A stretch of DNA of 64,000 nucleotides, taken from assembly GCA_002749285.1 (NCBI GenBank), contig PDPR01000015.1, forward strand, positions 61,075 to 125,074, written 5' to 3'. The notes beneath the pieces are model-generated. The model was not told where the DNA came from and made no database searches. It worked only from the letters and a program-made list of their open reading frames with translations. Numbering within the stretch: position 1 is the first letter of the stretch; the number at the start of each line of letters is the position of its first letter. The translations under genes and the position numbers were made by a program. Shown here piece after piece: positions 24,507 to 34,243 of this stretch. The stretch is from Maribacter sp. GTDB taxonomy: Bacteria; Bacteroidota; Bacteroidia; Flavobacteriales; Flavobacteriaceae.

Positions 24507-26903
24507 ATGAAACGCTTCAAGAAAATAGGGATTATCGTATTGGTATTCCTGGCAATTACAGCTATTTTGGCTGGGGTATTCGTTACTGCCTTGTCGCCCA
24601 CTTATGAAGGGGAAAAGATCCTTTCCGAACTATCGGATGAGACAAATGTATATTACGACACCTATGGGATTCCACATATTTATGCCGCCAATGAGGAAGA
24701 TGCCTTTCGTACCTTGGGCTACGTACATGCCCAGGACCGTTTATGGCAAATGGAGTTGTTACGAAGAATAGGGACAGGAAGGCTGTCAGAAGTATTTGGC
24801 GGTAAATTGTTGGGTACCGATAAATTTTTTCTTTCGTTGGGGATTGATGAGGCCACAAAACAAACAGTGGCAGGATTGGATAAAAATAGCCTGGAGGTAC
24901 GATTGTCGGAGGCATATTTAGACGGAATAAATCAATTTATCTCCGAAGGTCCAACGCCTTTGGAATTCTATCTTACGGGAATTGATAAAAAGCCTTTTCA
25001 ATTGGAGGATATCTACAATACCATCGGGTATATGGCCTTTAGTTTTGCCATGGCCCACAAGACCGACCCCTTACTGACCAATATAAAGGATAAATTGGGC
25101 GGGGAATATTTAGTGGACTTGGATATTGCTATTGATACAAATACGGTTTGGATCAAAAACCATAAGGAGAAGACGGGGGAACCCCTACAGAATTCAATTA
25201 CCGCATCGGTTTCCGAAGCCTTGGAAGCATTGTCCTTGCCTTTGTTCGAAGGTAGTAATGGTTGGGTAATCGCCCCGGGGAAGACAAAGAACGGTAAAGT
25301 CATCCTTGCCAATGATCCCCATATTGGGTTTTCGCAACCAGCTGTTTGGTACGAGGCACACATAAGTACCCCGACCTATGGGAAATATGGCTATTATTTG
25401 GGGGGGGTACCTTTTCCGCTATTGGGGCATGACCATAATATCGCCTATGGCGTGACCATGTTCGAGAATGATGATATTGATTTCTTTTATGAAGAAACAC
25501 ACCCGACGGATAAAGGAAAATATAAATCCAAGACCGGGTGGTCAAGCTACGAAAAAATAAGCAAAACCATCAAGGTCAAGGATTCCTCGGATTATGAGTT
25601 CACTTTTTTGAAAACCGAACATGGCCCCATTATGAATGGTATTGCCGATCAGGTAAAAGGGGAACGGCCCATAGCGATGTGGTGGATATATACCCAACAT
25701 GAGAATAAGGTCATGGAGGGTATGTACGGTATGGCACAGGCAAAAAACCTCAAGGAATTCCAAAGTGCCTTACCCAAGATACATGCCCCTGGTTTGAATA
25801 TTATGTATGGTGATGCGGAGGGCAATGTGGCCTGGTGGGCATCGGCCAAGCTTTATAAGGACCACAATAGTACAAGGACCAAAATGGTGCTGAACGATAA
25901 TTCGGATCTGAACGCTCCTGATCGTTATCTGGATTTTTCCGAGAATCCCCAAGCCATAAATCCGCCGTGGGATTATGTGTATTCGGCCAATAACCAACCC
26001 GACTCCATAGCCGGTATGCAGTACCCGGGGTACTATTTACCGGAAAACAGGGCCAAACGTATCGTTCATCTATTGGATGCCAAAAACGATTGGTCTATGG
26101 ATGATGTAAAAGGGATGGTCAATGATGTGGTTTCATCAGTGAACCCTTCGATAGTTGATCATCTAGGGGGGTATATCATCGAAAAAGATCTTTCCGATGC
26201 CCAAATTTCGATTTTGGACAGTCTAAAGGACTGGAAGGGGGAAAACAACCTAGGGAATATTGAGCCGACAGTATACCATCGTTGGATATACTTTTTTCTC
26301 AAAAACACCTTTGCTGATGAACTGGGGCAGGAAATGTTCGAACAGTTCCTGTCTACCCATTTATTAAGTAGGAGTATAGCCCCTATGGCCGCCAAAAGGG
26401 AATCGATTTGGTGGGACAATATAGAAACCAAGGAAGTAGTGGAGACAAAAGCCCAAATTGTGACCACGGCTTTTGTTCAGGCCTATAGATCCTTGGAGAA
26501 CGATCTTGGACCGGATAATGAGGGTTGGACATGGGATAGGGTGCATACGTTGGAACATCCACACCCTATTGGGGAAGTCGGTGCATTGCGTTCGTTTTTC
26601 AATGTAGGCCCCTTTCCCGTTACGGGTACACGGGAGGTCATTAATAATTTGACCTTTGGTTATAGTGGTGGTGATATGTTCAAAGTTACCGTGGGACCAT
26701 CGACACGGCGCATTATTGATTTTTCCGATGTAGAGAATAGTATGGGCATATTACCAACGGGGCAATCCGGTAATCCGTTCAGCGAACATTACAGTGATCA
26801 GGCTGGGATGTATGTGAAGGGGGAATTTAGAAAAATGATGCTGAATGAAAAGGAAATCAAGGACACCTCAAAATCTTTACTTACATTTAAGCCTACACAA
26901 TAA
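24507..26903 (+). CDS. Penicillin acylase-family N-terminal-nucleophile amidohydrolase
   Basis: A 798-residue exported precursor of the penicillin G acylase/acyl-homoserine lactone acylase family. An N-terminal hydrophobic anchor (IGIIVLVFLAITAILAGVFV) is followed by the alpha-subunit start YDTYGIPHIYAANEEDAF. The autocleavage site and nucleophile serine are in FEGSNGWVIAPGKT near residue 250, followed by ILANDPHIGF and the conserved Asn near PDSIAG. The protein should self-cleave in the periplasm into two chains and hydrolyse an amide-linked acyl group, such as an AHL, a peptide or an antibiotic side chain; the substrate is unknown. ATG at 24507 is preferred to TTG at 24489. Confidence 0.92.
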   Translation: MKRFKKIGIIVLVFLAITAILAGVFVTALSPTYEGEKILSELSDETNVYYDTYGIPHIYAANEEDAFRTLGYVHAQDRLWQMELLRRIGTGRLSEVFGGKLLGTDKFFLSLGIDEATKQTVAGLDKNSLEVRLSEAYLDGINQFISEGPTPLEFYLTGIDKKPFQLEDIYNTIGYMAFSFAMAHKTDPLLTNIKDKLGGEYLVDLDIAIDTNTVWIKNHKEKTGEPLQNSITASVSEALEALSLPLFEGSNGWVIAPGKTKNGKVILANDPHIGFSQPAVWYEAHISTPTYGKYGYYLGGVPFPLLGHDHNIAYGVTMFENDDIDFFYEETHPTDKGKYKSKTGWSSYEKISKTIKVKDSSDYEFTFLKTEHGPIMNGIADQVKGERPIAMWWIYTQHENKVMEGMYGMAQAKNLKEFQSALPKIHAPGLNIMYGDAEGNVAWWASAKLYKDHNSTRTKMVLNDNSDLNAPDRYLDFSENPQAINPPWDYVYSANNQPDSIAGMQYPGYYLPENRAKRIVHLLDAKNDWSMDDVKGMVNDVVSSVNPSIVDHLGGYIIEKDLSDAQISILDSLKDWKGENNLGNIEPTVYHRWIYFFLKNTFADELGQEMFEQFLSTHLLSRSIAPMAAKRESIWWDNIETKEVVETKAQIVTTAFVQAYRSLENDLGPDNEGWTWDRVHTLEHPHPIGEVGALRSFFNVGPFPVTGTREVINNLTFGYSGGDMFKVTVGPSTRRIIDFSDVENSMGILPTGQSGNPFSEHYSDQAGMYVKGEFRKMMLNEKEIKDTSKSLLTFKPTQ

Positions 26904-26911
26904 TAGATAAT

Positions 26912-28447
26912 ATGCTTACAAAAGTTTTTGGAAGTGCCATATTCGGGGTAGAGGCCACAACGATCACGGTAGAGGTCAATGTAGATAAAGGGGTAGGGTA
27001 TCATTTGGTAGGATTGCCCGATAATGCGATCAAAGAGAGCAATTATCGCATTGCGGCTGCCTTATTGAACAATGGCTATAAGATCCCAGGAAAAAAGATA
27101 ACCATAAATATGGCTCCAGCTGACCTTCGCAAGGAAGGGTCTGCCTATGACCTGACCCTTGCCTTGGGGATTTTGACCGCATCGGGTCAGATACGATCCA
27201 ACAACCTGGAAAAATACCTGATCATGGGTGAACTCTCATTGGACGGTAGCCTACAGCCCATTAAAGGGGCCTTGCCCATAGCCGTTAAGGCAAGGGAGGA
27301 AGGTTTTATGGGGTTTATATTGCCGAAGGACAATGCAAAGGAGGCCGCTATCGTTTCCGATTTAAAGGTTTATGGTATTGAGAACATCAAGGAGGTTATC
27401 GATTTCTTTGACAAGGACGAACCTTTGGAACAGACCATTGTGGATACCTGTGCCGAATTTTACAAAAGTCTTGATTTCCCTGAATATGATTTTTCAGATG
27501 TAAAAGGACAGGAGAGTATAAAACGTTGCATGGAGATTGCGGCGGCAGGCGGACATAATATTATTTTAATAGGCCCTCCCGGGTCAGGAAAAACCATGTT
27601 GGCCAAACGATTGCCCTCCATCCTACCACCAATGACCTTGCATGAGGCCTTGGAAACAACAAAGATACACAGTGTTGTGGGTAAGACGGAAAACAAGGGT
27701 TTAATGAGTCAACGCCCTTTCCGTAGCCCTCATCATACCATTTCGGATGTAGCCCTTGTCGGAGGTGGCACCTATCCCCAACCTGGGGAAATTTCCCTAT
27801 CACATAACGGGGTATTGTTTTTGGATGAGCTTCCCGAATTCAAGAGAGGGGTCTTGGAAGTAATGCGCCAACCTTTGGAAGACAGGGAGGTTACCATTTC
27901 CAGAGCCCGCTTTACGGTGACCTATCCCAGTAGCTTTATGCTGGTTGCAAGTATGAACCCCAGCCCAGGAGGGTATTTTAATGACCCCGATGCTCCCGTA
28001 ACCTCTTCGCCAGCAGAAATGCAGCGTTATTTAGGGAAGATATCAGGGCCGCTTTTGGATCGTATAGACATTCATATAGAGGTAACCCCTGTTCCGTTCG
28101 AGAAATTATCCGAAGAGCGTAAGGGGGAAAGTAGTGTGGATATTCGCAAGCGGGTGACAGCGGCAAGGGAGATACAGACCGAACGTTTTAAGGAGTTGGA
28201 AAACGTACATTACAATGCCCAGATGAATACCAAACAGATCCGGGAATACTGTAAACTGGATGATGCTTCAAAATTACTTTTAAAGAATGCCATGGAGCGG
28301 TTGAACCTATCTGCCCGGGCCTATGATCGTATTTTAAAGGTGGCACGTACTATTGCCGATTTGGAAATGGGCGAACAGGTCACGGGTTCCCATATCAGTG
28401 AGGCCATACAGTACCGGAGCCTGGATAGGGAAGGGTGGTTGGGATAA
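26912..28447 (+). CDS. YifB/ComM-family Mg-chelatase-like AAA+ ATPase
   Basis: A 511-residue protein with an N-terminal Lon-protease-like ChlI domain (VEVNVDKGVGYHLVGLPDNAIKES, residues about 18-41) and a Mg-chelatase AAA+ core with Walker A GPPGSGKT, Walker B GVLFLDELPEF and sensor MNPSPGGY. The C-terminal helical domain includes LSARAYDRILKVARTIADL. ComM homologues drive branch migration during natural transformation, so this gene hints at DNA uptake ability. It begins 8 bases after the acylase gene, in the same direction. Confidence 0.94.
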   Translation: MLTKVFGSAIFGVEATTITVEVNVDKGVGYHLVGLPDNAIKESNYRIAAALLNNGYKIPGKKITINMAPADLRKEGSAYDLTLALGILTASGQIRSNNLEKYLIMGELSLDGSLQPIKGALPIAVKAREEGFMGFILPKDNAKEAAIVSDLKVYGIENIKEVIDFFDKDEPLEQTIVDTCAEFYKSLDFPEYDFSDVKGQESIKRCMEIAAAGGHNIILIGPPGSGKTMLAKRLPSILPPMTLHEALETTKIHSVVGKTENKGLMSQRPFRSPHHTISDVALVGGGTYPQPGEISLSHNGVLFLDELPEFKRGVLEVMRQPLEDREVTISRARFTVTYPSSFMLVASMNPSPGGYFNDPDAPVTSSPAEMQRYLGKISGPLLDRIDIHIEVTPVPFEKLSEERKGESSVDIRKRVTAAREIQTERFKELENVHYNAQMNTKQIREYCKLDDASKLLLKNAMERLNLSARAYDRILKVARTIADLEMGEQVTGSHISEAIQYRSLDREGWLG

Positions 28448-28484
28448 CCGAAACCCAAGATGCACAGTAGTTTGTGGGCAAGGT

Positions 28485-30071
28485 TCAATTCTTGTCGACC
28501 CTATAGGTCACCTTTCTGTTGGTGATGACGGTTTTGGCCCTAATGGTCAATGTGGCGGTATTGGATGCCGGTGTACTACACGCATAGGCGGTATTGGCCA
28601 AAATAGCCCTGTATAGATTGCCATTGTCGTCCGGTGCTACACCGGTGACCGACAAGATATCCGTGGAGGTGCCACTATATATTCCAGTATCCGTAAGATC
28701 GACCCAATTGGTGCCGTCGAAGACCTGCCATTGGTAGGAGGTCGTATTCGTGGCCGCAACCGAGAACGTTGTGCTACAGCCCGGGCAGATAATAGTGCTT
28801 GTCGGATGTAGGGTGATCGTTGGCAAGGGTGAGACCTCCAAAAAATCATAAACTCCGTTGGAATCGTTGTCATTGGGTGTGGTGTACCCGCCTAAGAGTC
28901 CTGTTCCCGTTACTAGACCATCACTGTCCGTGATTGTGGGCAATGTACCCAAGATACCATCACCGTTGTCGTCAGGGTATCCAGCTTCCCTAACATCGTT
29001 ACAGGCATCGTTGTCCGAATCCGTATCAAATGGGTTATAGATTCCGTCACTATCCGAATCAGCTATGGTATAGGTCAAATCCGCAACTTCTGTATCATTG
29101 TTCTCGAGACCTATATGGAGCCCGTTGTTGCCAAAGTCCCAGGAATCTCCGTCGATCCTACCGTCGTTGTCCGCATCATCGATTCCCGATACGTCCAGTA
29201 CACCCGACTCGACGATATCGTATATACCGTCATTGTCCGAATCCAGGTCCAAACTGTTGATTACCCCATCCCCGTCAGAGTCGCACAGGGTACTAGCGAA
29301 CAATTCCCCCGAAAACCCTTCCTGACCAGAGCCGGGATAGTTCGTAATGGTAAAAACGTTATTAGAGCCAGGAATCCAATTGATCGTGTTGAAAGGGGTG
29401 TTGGATTGTACTCGCATAGGTTCAAGTGAGGTGGAAGAGGTAGTCCTAGAGCCATAAAGGGCCACATTACCCGATTCATCCACTATAATCCGTAATCGTG
29501 GCAACCCATTGGTGTTCTGTGTCCATGGGGAGTTGATAAAGGCATTGTCCGACTCGAAACGGATATATTTTCTCCCGAAGAATATTACCCATAACCACGC
29601 ATTATTATCAGATTCCATAATGGATGGGTGGATCGTTGTTCCATTTATATCAAGTTGGAACGAACTGTTCATTGAGTCAAAATCCAGACGAAGGTATCCA
29701 GTACCTGTATGGTTTATGACCACCGTTCTATTACCGTGGGTATTCTGTGAGGCTAAAAATGCTGTATGGGTGGTCGTGCAATATTCCTCCTCATCGGTTA
29801 TACCGTCGTTATCATCGTCCAGGTCCACATCATCCGGAATACCATCATTGTCCGTATCGGGTGGGGCGGGATGGGCGGTGGCCATAACATCATCGGGGTA
29901 TACACGGTCGTCATAGCCGGGTACAGGGCCATTATTGTCGTATCCTGTCCGATCCGTCGAAAGGTTGGTGCCAGTATGGGCAAGTGCAGGGAAAACATCG
30001 GGATAGGTCTCATGTCCCAAGAAGAGGGTCAAATATACGAATGGGATCAAAACGGGAAATAGGACTTTCAT
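28485..30071 (-). CDS. Secreted protein with thrombospondin type 3 calcium-binding repeats and an Ig-like domain
   Basis: A 528-residue exported protein. A signal peptide (MKVLFPVLIPFVYLTLFLG) is followed by several TSP3-like repeats rich in Asp and Asn (DTDNDGIPDDVDLDDDNDG, DSDGDGVINSLDLDSDNDG, DSDSDGIYNPFDTDSDNDA and others). A beta-rich insert interrupts them at about residues 85-260. An Ig-like domain follows near the C-terminus (FSVAATNTTSYQWQVFDGTN), then the short tail TVITNRKVTYRVDKN. No typical type IX secretion sorting domain is visible after the Ig-like part, so it may be released, or may be the truncated end of a longer adhesin. Start at 30071 is chosen for the signal peptide. Confidence 0.8.
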   Translation of the reverse strand: MKVLFPVLIPFVYLTLFLGHETYPDVFPALAHTGTNLSTDRTGYDNNGPVPGYDDRVYPDDVMATAHPAPPDTDNDGIPDDVDLDDDNDGITDEEEYCTTTHTAFLASQNTHGNRTVVINHTGTGYLRLDFDSMNSSFQLDINGTTIHPSIMESDNNAWLWVIFFGRKYIRFESDNAFINSPWTQNTNGLPRLRIIVDESGNVALYGSRTTSSTSLEPMRVQSNTPFNTINWIPGSNNVFTITNYPGSGQEGFSGELFASTLCDSDGDGVINSLDLDSDNDGIYDIVESGVLDVSGIDDADNDGRIDGDSWDFGNNGLHIGLENNDTEVADLTYTIADSDSDGIYNPFDTDSDNDACNDVREAGYPDDNGDGILGTLPTITDSDGLVTGTGLLGGYTTPNDNDSNGVYDFLEVSPLPTITLHPTSTIICPGCSTTFSVAATNTTSYQWQVFDGTNWVDLTDTGIYSGTSTDILSVTGVAPDDNGNLYRAILANTAYACSTPASNTATLTIRAKTVITNRKVTYRVDKN

Positions 30072-30202
30072 ATTATTGAGAAAACGATTGTACCAACTAA
30101 GATAATGGTATAATGGCATCCATTGGTTTCAATGTTGTGAATGTGGTGCATTATGTTGCAAAAGTACTTCCTTGGTTGAATCCAAGGTCATGGTCGTTGT
30201 GG

Positions 30203-30242
30203 TCGAAGGGCGATATCCAAAAAGGGTTTAGGCCCCGAAATA
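30203..30242 (+). repeat. Dispersed repeat copy A, left part (interrupted by IS200-type element)
   Basis: Contains GGGCGATATCCAAAAAGGGT and ends CCCCGAAATA. It matches the left half of the intact copy at 43866-43965. The right half of this copy resumes at 30817, beyond the IS200-type remnant. Confidence 0.6.
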
Positions 30243-30816
30243 GTAAAAATCACACCTTCTGAGAAGGTGGCTTTGGTTTAGCCCCTAAAAGGGGCGACAA
30301 TGGCCTGTCCTAAAAATCAAACTTTTGTTGATCATTTTCTACTATCTTCTTTCTCTTGATACTTGACATATTTCCTTGTCATTTCTTCGCCTAAACCAAC
30401 TGTGCCCACAAAATACCCTCTTCCCTAAAAATGATTGCCCCGATAAGGCTTCTGTTTTAACACGGGACAACTCTTAAATATCTTTATTGCCAACTTTTCT
30501 TTTAAAACTCCCATTAACTTTGAAATAGAAACCTTTGGTGGAACAGAAACCAACAAATGAATATGGCCTTCTTGAACATTCAATTCTCGAACTTCACAGT
30601 TTTTTCATTCACACAACAAACGAACATCTCTTTCAACTAAATCCTTGGTCTCACCCTTTAGTATTCGTAAACGATATTTTGGGATCCAAACAATGTGATA
30701 GTCGCATTTATGAATTACGTGGCTAAGTTTCCTAATATTTGCTTATACCGCAAATATAAAATATAGGCATAGCCAACAGAACACTACCACCTGCAAAGCA
30801 GGTGGTTTTATAAGTT
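30243..30816 (-). mobile_element. Decayed IS200/IS605-type insertion sequence
   Basis: About 574 bases lie between the two halves of a dispersed repeat that is uninterrupted elsewhere in the window. This fixes the element boundaries to within a few bases. Hairpins of the kind IS200/IS605 transposases recognise stand near each end: CACCTTCT/AGAAGGTG at 30253-30269 and CCACCTGC/GCAGGTGG at 30787-30805. Between them is a TnpA pseudogene on the minus strand. No accessory tnpB is present. The hexamer GAAATA borders the element on both sides. Confidence 0.7.
30310..30742 (-). pseudogene. IS200/IS605-family Y1 transposase TnpA, inactivated
   Basis: The minus strand reads as a TnpA of about 140 codons: ANIRKLSHVIHKCDYHIVWI, PKYRLRILKGE, the HUH metal motif in QEGHIHLLVSVPPK, and the catalytic tyrosine region MTRKYVKYQEKED. 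It is dead: the codon where the start should be reads TAA, two tryptophan codons have become stops (TGA at 30605-30607 in CE*KNCEV, and TAG at 30425-30427 in NHF*GRGYF), and the frame appears to shift near the 3' end so that the NDQQKFDF tail lies in another frame. The family is normally about 140-150 residues. Confidence 0.85.
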
Positions 30817-30868
30817 GAAATAAAGGTTTTTTCGGAAGCATACCTCGTACCCTTGGGTCGAGGGTTGT
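30817..30868 (+). repeat. Dispersed repeat copy A, right part
   Basis: Starts GAAATAAAGGTTTTTTCGG and continues through CCCTTGGGTCGAGGGTTGTTG, matching the right half of the copies at 42365-42462 and 43866-43965. It lies just past the 3' end of the efflux operon. Confidence 0.6.
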
Positions 30869-30904
30869 TGATTTTTTCAACCTATCGGTTTGTAAACCAG
30901 TGGG

Positions 30905-32071
30905 TTAAGCTGTGCTTATTTTTTTCTGAAGATAGCGGAACCTAAAAAAAGCAACTAGGTAACCAAGTAGTAACAGTAGGAGCAGCTGAATGATCTCATG
31001 GCTATACAGGTATGCGTCCACTCCCATAATGGCGTGTTTCTTTATAAAAACAAAAAAGGGTTTTAGGGGGAGGAGGTTCGATATGAACTGTAGGAACAGG
31101 GGCATATCGTTTATTGACCATGTAATGCCTGTGATCAAGAGGACAGGGTAAGATGTAAAGGCCATAATCTCCATTGCTATTACCTGTGAACTAAAAAAAG
31201 ATGAAATAAACCAACCGTATAGTAGTGTCGCCATTAAGAAGACCAAGGACACGAAAAACAATGTGGTAAGGTGGCCTTTAATGGGTAGGTCGAAATAGGG
31301 AAAGGAAACTAGGAACGTGAATAGTAAATAGGCCGAATAAAGGAATAGGTGAAAGCCCAATTTACCGGTAATATAAGTAAGGAAGTTGTTTTTGCCTGTT
31401 TCAAAGCCAACCTTCATCAATCTTTTTTTACGGTCAGATGCCACACTTTCCGATAGCCCTATGAGTAGTGTTTGGTGTAGAATGAGCACCAATAGGGCAG
31501 GTAAAAGGAAGTTCCCATAATTATTGGTCGGATTATATATCCCGTTGATCTGGGTGGTTATGGGGTTGGCCTTTAGTTCTGCAAACGTCGGGTTTATTCC
31601 TTTGGACTCAAAATACTTTTGTCGGGACTCCATGGCGTAGTCTATTGCCACAAGGTTCACAGCCTTGTTAATGTCGTTTGATGACAGGAACCTTGTGTTG
31701 TTCAGTATAAGTCCAACAGGGGAACTTTCATTTTTTTTGAGCTTTTTCCCAAAACCATTGGGAATACTGACAACTCCTTGGACCTCAAGTTTGGACATTC
31801 CGTTCCTAGCTTCCGGAAGACTGTTGTAAACATGGGTGATATCGACCTTTTGCGTAGCATTGATCTTATTCAAAAAAGACTTGCTACTTTTGGTCAGGTC
31901 CATATCCACAACCCCTATGCTGACTTTTTCCTCATCTTTATTGATGTAGGTTGATCCCATCATCAACAAATAGAGTATAGGGGCAATGAACAAGACCAAT
32001 AAGATACTTTTATCATTGAACACCATTTCAGCTTCCTTCTTGACTAATTTCCAAATAAGTCCCAGGTTCAT
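30905..32071 (-). CDS. ABC-2 type transporter permease (second of two)
   Basis: A 388-residue membrane protein of the YhhJ/YbhR type: an N-terminal helix (SILLVLFIAPILYLLMMGSTY), a large periplasmic domain (residues about 50-175) and then five helices. The N-terminal VKKEAEMVFNDKS is the usual cytoplasmic start before helix 1. It overlaps the upstream permease gene by four bases, so the two are coupled and probably form the heterodimeric channel of one efflux pump with HlyD and TolC. No ATP-binding subunit is encoded in this operon. Confidence 0.88.
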   Translation of the reverse strand: MNLGLIWKLVKKEAEMVFNDKSILLVLFIAPILYLLMMGSTYINKDEEKVSIGVVDMDLTKSSKSFLNKINATQKVDITHVYNSLPEARNGMSKLEVQGVVSIPNGFGKKLKKNESSPVGLILNNTRFLSSNDINKAVNLVAIDYAMESRQKYFESKGINPTFAELKANPITTQINGIYNPTNNYGNFLLPALLVLILHQTLLIGLSESVASDRKKRLMKVGFETGKNNFLTYITGKLGFHLFLYSAYLLFTFLVSFPYFDLPIKGHLTTLFFVSLVFLMATLLYGWFISSFFSSQVIAMEIMAFTSYPVLLITGITWSINDMPLFLQFISNLLPLKPFFVFIKKHAIMGVDAYLYSHEIIQLLLLLLLGYLVAFFRFRYLQKKISTA

Positions 32072-33255
32072 AACGTAGCGGTCTTTTGGGTAAGAAAAAT
32101 AATCTTCCTATTGGTCATGAGTCCCATTGCGATCATGAGAACCCCAAACAACATGAACAACATGAGTTTAAGTACCTCTGGCCAGATAAAGTCCAAAGGC
32201 GCATCCAGTTGGTATAATTTTAGAAAAGCCGATAAAAAGTGGGTATAGGGTATTATCTTGGCATACCATGTATTGAGCCAAGGCATGGCCCATATCGGAA
32301 AAGTGAAGCCACTGAACACAAAAGCAGGTGAATTATAGAATATGGCGGCATCAAGGGCGATGATTTCATTTTCAACCAACAAGGATACCCCAAACCCCAT
32401 TATAATATTAACACTGATGAAAAGCAGCAATAAAGCCAGTATATAGCCTATGTTCCCGTAGATAGGTATTCCGAAAACGGGGAATATTACGGCGAATATC
32501 AATCCGGATAGACCAAGGGCATATACCATGAAAGCAAGATATTTGCCTATGATCATCGCGGGTATGTTTCCTTTTGAAAGGGAATATAATTCCTGATATG
32601 TGTTTTTTCTCCATTCATGGTTGAAAGCCCTTGATGCCGCTATAAAAATGATCATCTGCAATATAACGGTGGTCAGCCCAGGTAATAGATAATATACATA
32701 GTTGTATTGGGGGTTCCCCAACATCCTTGTATTTACGTCAATGGGCAATACGGTACCCAGTATCTTGTCCGGATTGATGCCCAACGGCGTTATTCGTTTG
32801 GCTACTATGGCCCCATTCAGGGTTTGGGTAATCTGTAATGCGGTCTTGTATAATAGGTTTCCGAAAATGATGTTCGTGGAATTCGTATATACACGTATCT
32901 GGGTGGGTACGTCTTTCAATATATCTTTATGGAAATTTTTTGGGATATAAAACACACCCTGGACCTCTTTTTCAATGAAAACATTCTCAATGACGTCCTT
33001 TGATGATAGGTAATGGGTGACTTTTAGGTTGGGTGAGGACTCCAAAAAACGGATATACGTTCGGCTTAGGGTGCTGTTGTCATTATCATATACTGCAATA
33101 GGGACTTTCCTAAGAGCTCCCTTGGAGTAGATCCCACCCAGTAAAAAGAACACGATCAATGGAATAACGATGAATAGGTTCCGTGTTGATTTTAGCCGGG
33201 CCAATCGCAGCATTTCACGCTTAAAAACACGATATACAGGCCAATTCTTGAGCAT
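32068..33255 (-). CDS. ABC-2 type transporter permease (first of two)
   Basis: A 395-residue paralogue of the next permease, with the same plan: helix 1 (NLFIVIPLIVFFLLGGIYSKG), a periplasmic loop of about 140 residues, and a five-helix C-terminal block ending in a membrane anchor. It begins 5 bases after the HlyD gene and ends overlapping the second permease. Homologues such as YbhR/YbhS export drugs, dyes or lipids with an HlyD adaptor. The substrate of this pump cannot be told. Confidence 0.88.
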   Translation of the reverse strand: MLKNWPVYRVFKREMLRLARLKSTRNLFIVIPLIVFFLLGGIYSKGALRKVPIAVYDNDNSTLSRTYIRFLESSPNLKVTHYLSSKDVIENVFIEKEVQGVFYIPKNFHKDILKDVPTQIRVYTNSTNIIFGNLLYKTALQITQTLNGAIVAKRITPLGINPDKILGTVLPIDVNTRMLGNPQYNYVYYLLPGLTTVILQMIIFIAASRAFNHEWRKNTYQELYSLSKGNIPAMIIGKYLAFMVYALGLSGLIFAVIFPVFGIPIYGNIGYILALLLLFISVNIIMGFGVSLLVENEIIALDAAIFYNSPAFVFSGFTFPIWAMPWLNTWYAKIIPYTHFLSAFLKLYQLDAPLDFIWPEVLKLMLFMLFGVLMIAMGLMTNRKIIFLTQKTATL

Positions 33256-33260
33256 AGTGT

Positions 33261-34235
33261 TTATTTGTAAATCTGAATGGACATACCGGGACGTAGCTCT
33301 TCTATGCGTTCTTGGGGTTTTAGGTGTACCTCAAAGGTCTTCAGTTCATACTCCCCCTTGGCCTTTATCGGGACCCAAGTGGCGAAATCTGCCATGGGGG
33401 AAATGTAGGTCACTTTGAATTTGACCTCTTCATTACCCAAACCGGGTACTTTTGCCGTATAGATATTGTCTTTCTTGAAATCAGGTAGGTCATCTTCCCT
33501 TACATTGAAGATCGCATGGATTTTTTCCGGTCTTTGAATGGTCAATATAGGGTAACCTGCTGCCATTACCTCCCCTTCTTCGGCAATCTGATTGCTTATG
33601 GTTCCTGCAGTGGGGGCGATGATCTGTAGCTCATCGTAGAAAGCCTCAACTTCCTTATAGGCGCCTTTGGCACTTTCATAACTTCCGTAGGCTGCTTTGA
33701 TATCTTCCTTTCTAGCCCCGCTTTTAGCCATTTCCCATATTGATTTTGCGGCGTTCATCTGTTCTTTGGCAGCGTCATATTTAAATTGAAGCTCATCCAT
33801 TTCCTGTTTGGAAATAATATTGTCCGCATATAAGGCCTTGTATCTCTTATATGTCTTTTCGGCAAAATCAAATTGGCTTTTGGCCATTTGGTATTGGTTT
33901 TTCAGTGCGTTTATCTCTTCCGTCCTCGCACCGAATTCCGCTTTTTCGACCAAAGAACGGGCAGCCTTTACCATACCTTCGGCCTGACCTTTCCTTGCGT
34001 CGAGTATATCTGGCTCCAAAGTAGCCAATAACTGACCTTTTTCTACTGTTTGGCCTTTCTCGACCACAATGGTATTTACCCTTCCCGGAATCTCGGAAGA
34101 TACGTTTACCTCTGTGGTTTCCAAGATACCTGAATATATTTCCGGATCGGAGGTACTTGCACGAACGATAAAGTATACAATTGAAAATAAGATGACAAGT
34201 ACCGGAACAGCTAATGTTATATGTGCTTTTTTCAC
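33261..34235 (-). CDS. HlyD-family periplasmic adaptor (membrane fusion protein)
   Basis: A 324-residue protein anchored by one N-terminal helix (HITLAVPVLVILFSIVYFIV). A lipoyl/barrel-sandwich half (IPGRVNTIVVEKGQTVEKGQ) precedes a long alpha-helical hairpin (residues about 85-185, rich in Ala, Lys and Glu), followed by the second lipoyl half (APTAGTISNQIAEEGEVMAAG) and a beta-barrel. It links the inner membrane ABC-2 permeases with the TolC-like channel. It lies 8 bases after the TolC gene and 5 bases before the first permease. Confidence 0.92.
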   Translation of the reverse strand: MKKAHITLAVPVLVILFSIVYFIVRASTSDPEIYSGILETTEVNVSSEIPGRVNTIVVEKGQTVEKGQLLATLEPDILDARKGQAEGMVKAARSLVEKAEFGARTEEINALKNQYQMAKSQFDFAEKTYKRYKALYADNIISKQEMDELQFKYDAAKEQMNAAKSIWEMAKSGARKEDIKAAYGSYESAKGAYKEVEAFYDELQIIAPTAGTISNQIAEEGEVMAAGYPILTIQRPEKIHAIFNVREDDLPDFKKDNIYTAKVPGLGNEEVKFKVTYISPMADFATWVPIKAKGEYELKTFEVHLKPQERIEELRPGMSIQIYK

Positions 34236-34243
34236 GATGGTGC

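Noticed and set aside
30535..30726. A 63-codon open frame on the plus strand within the IS200-type remnant
   Set aside because: It is the antisense of the TnpA pseudogene, which has clear family motifs on the minus strand.
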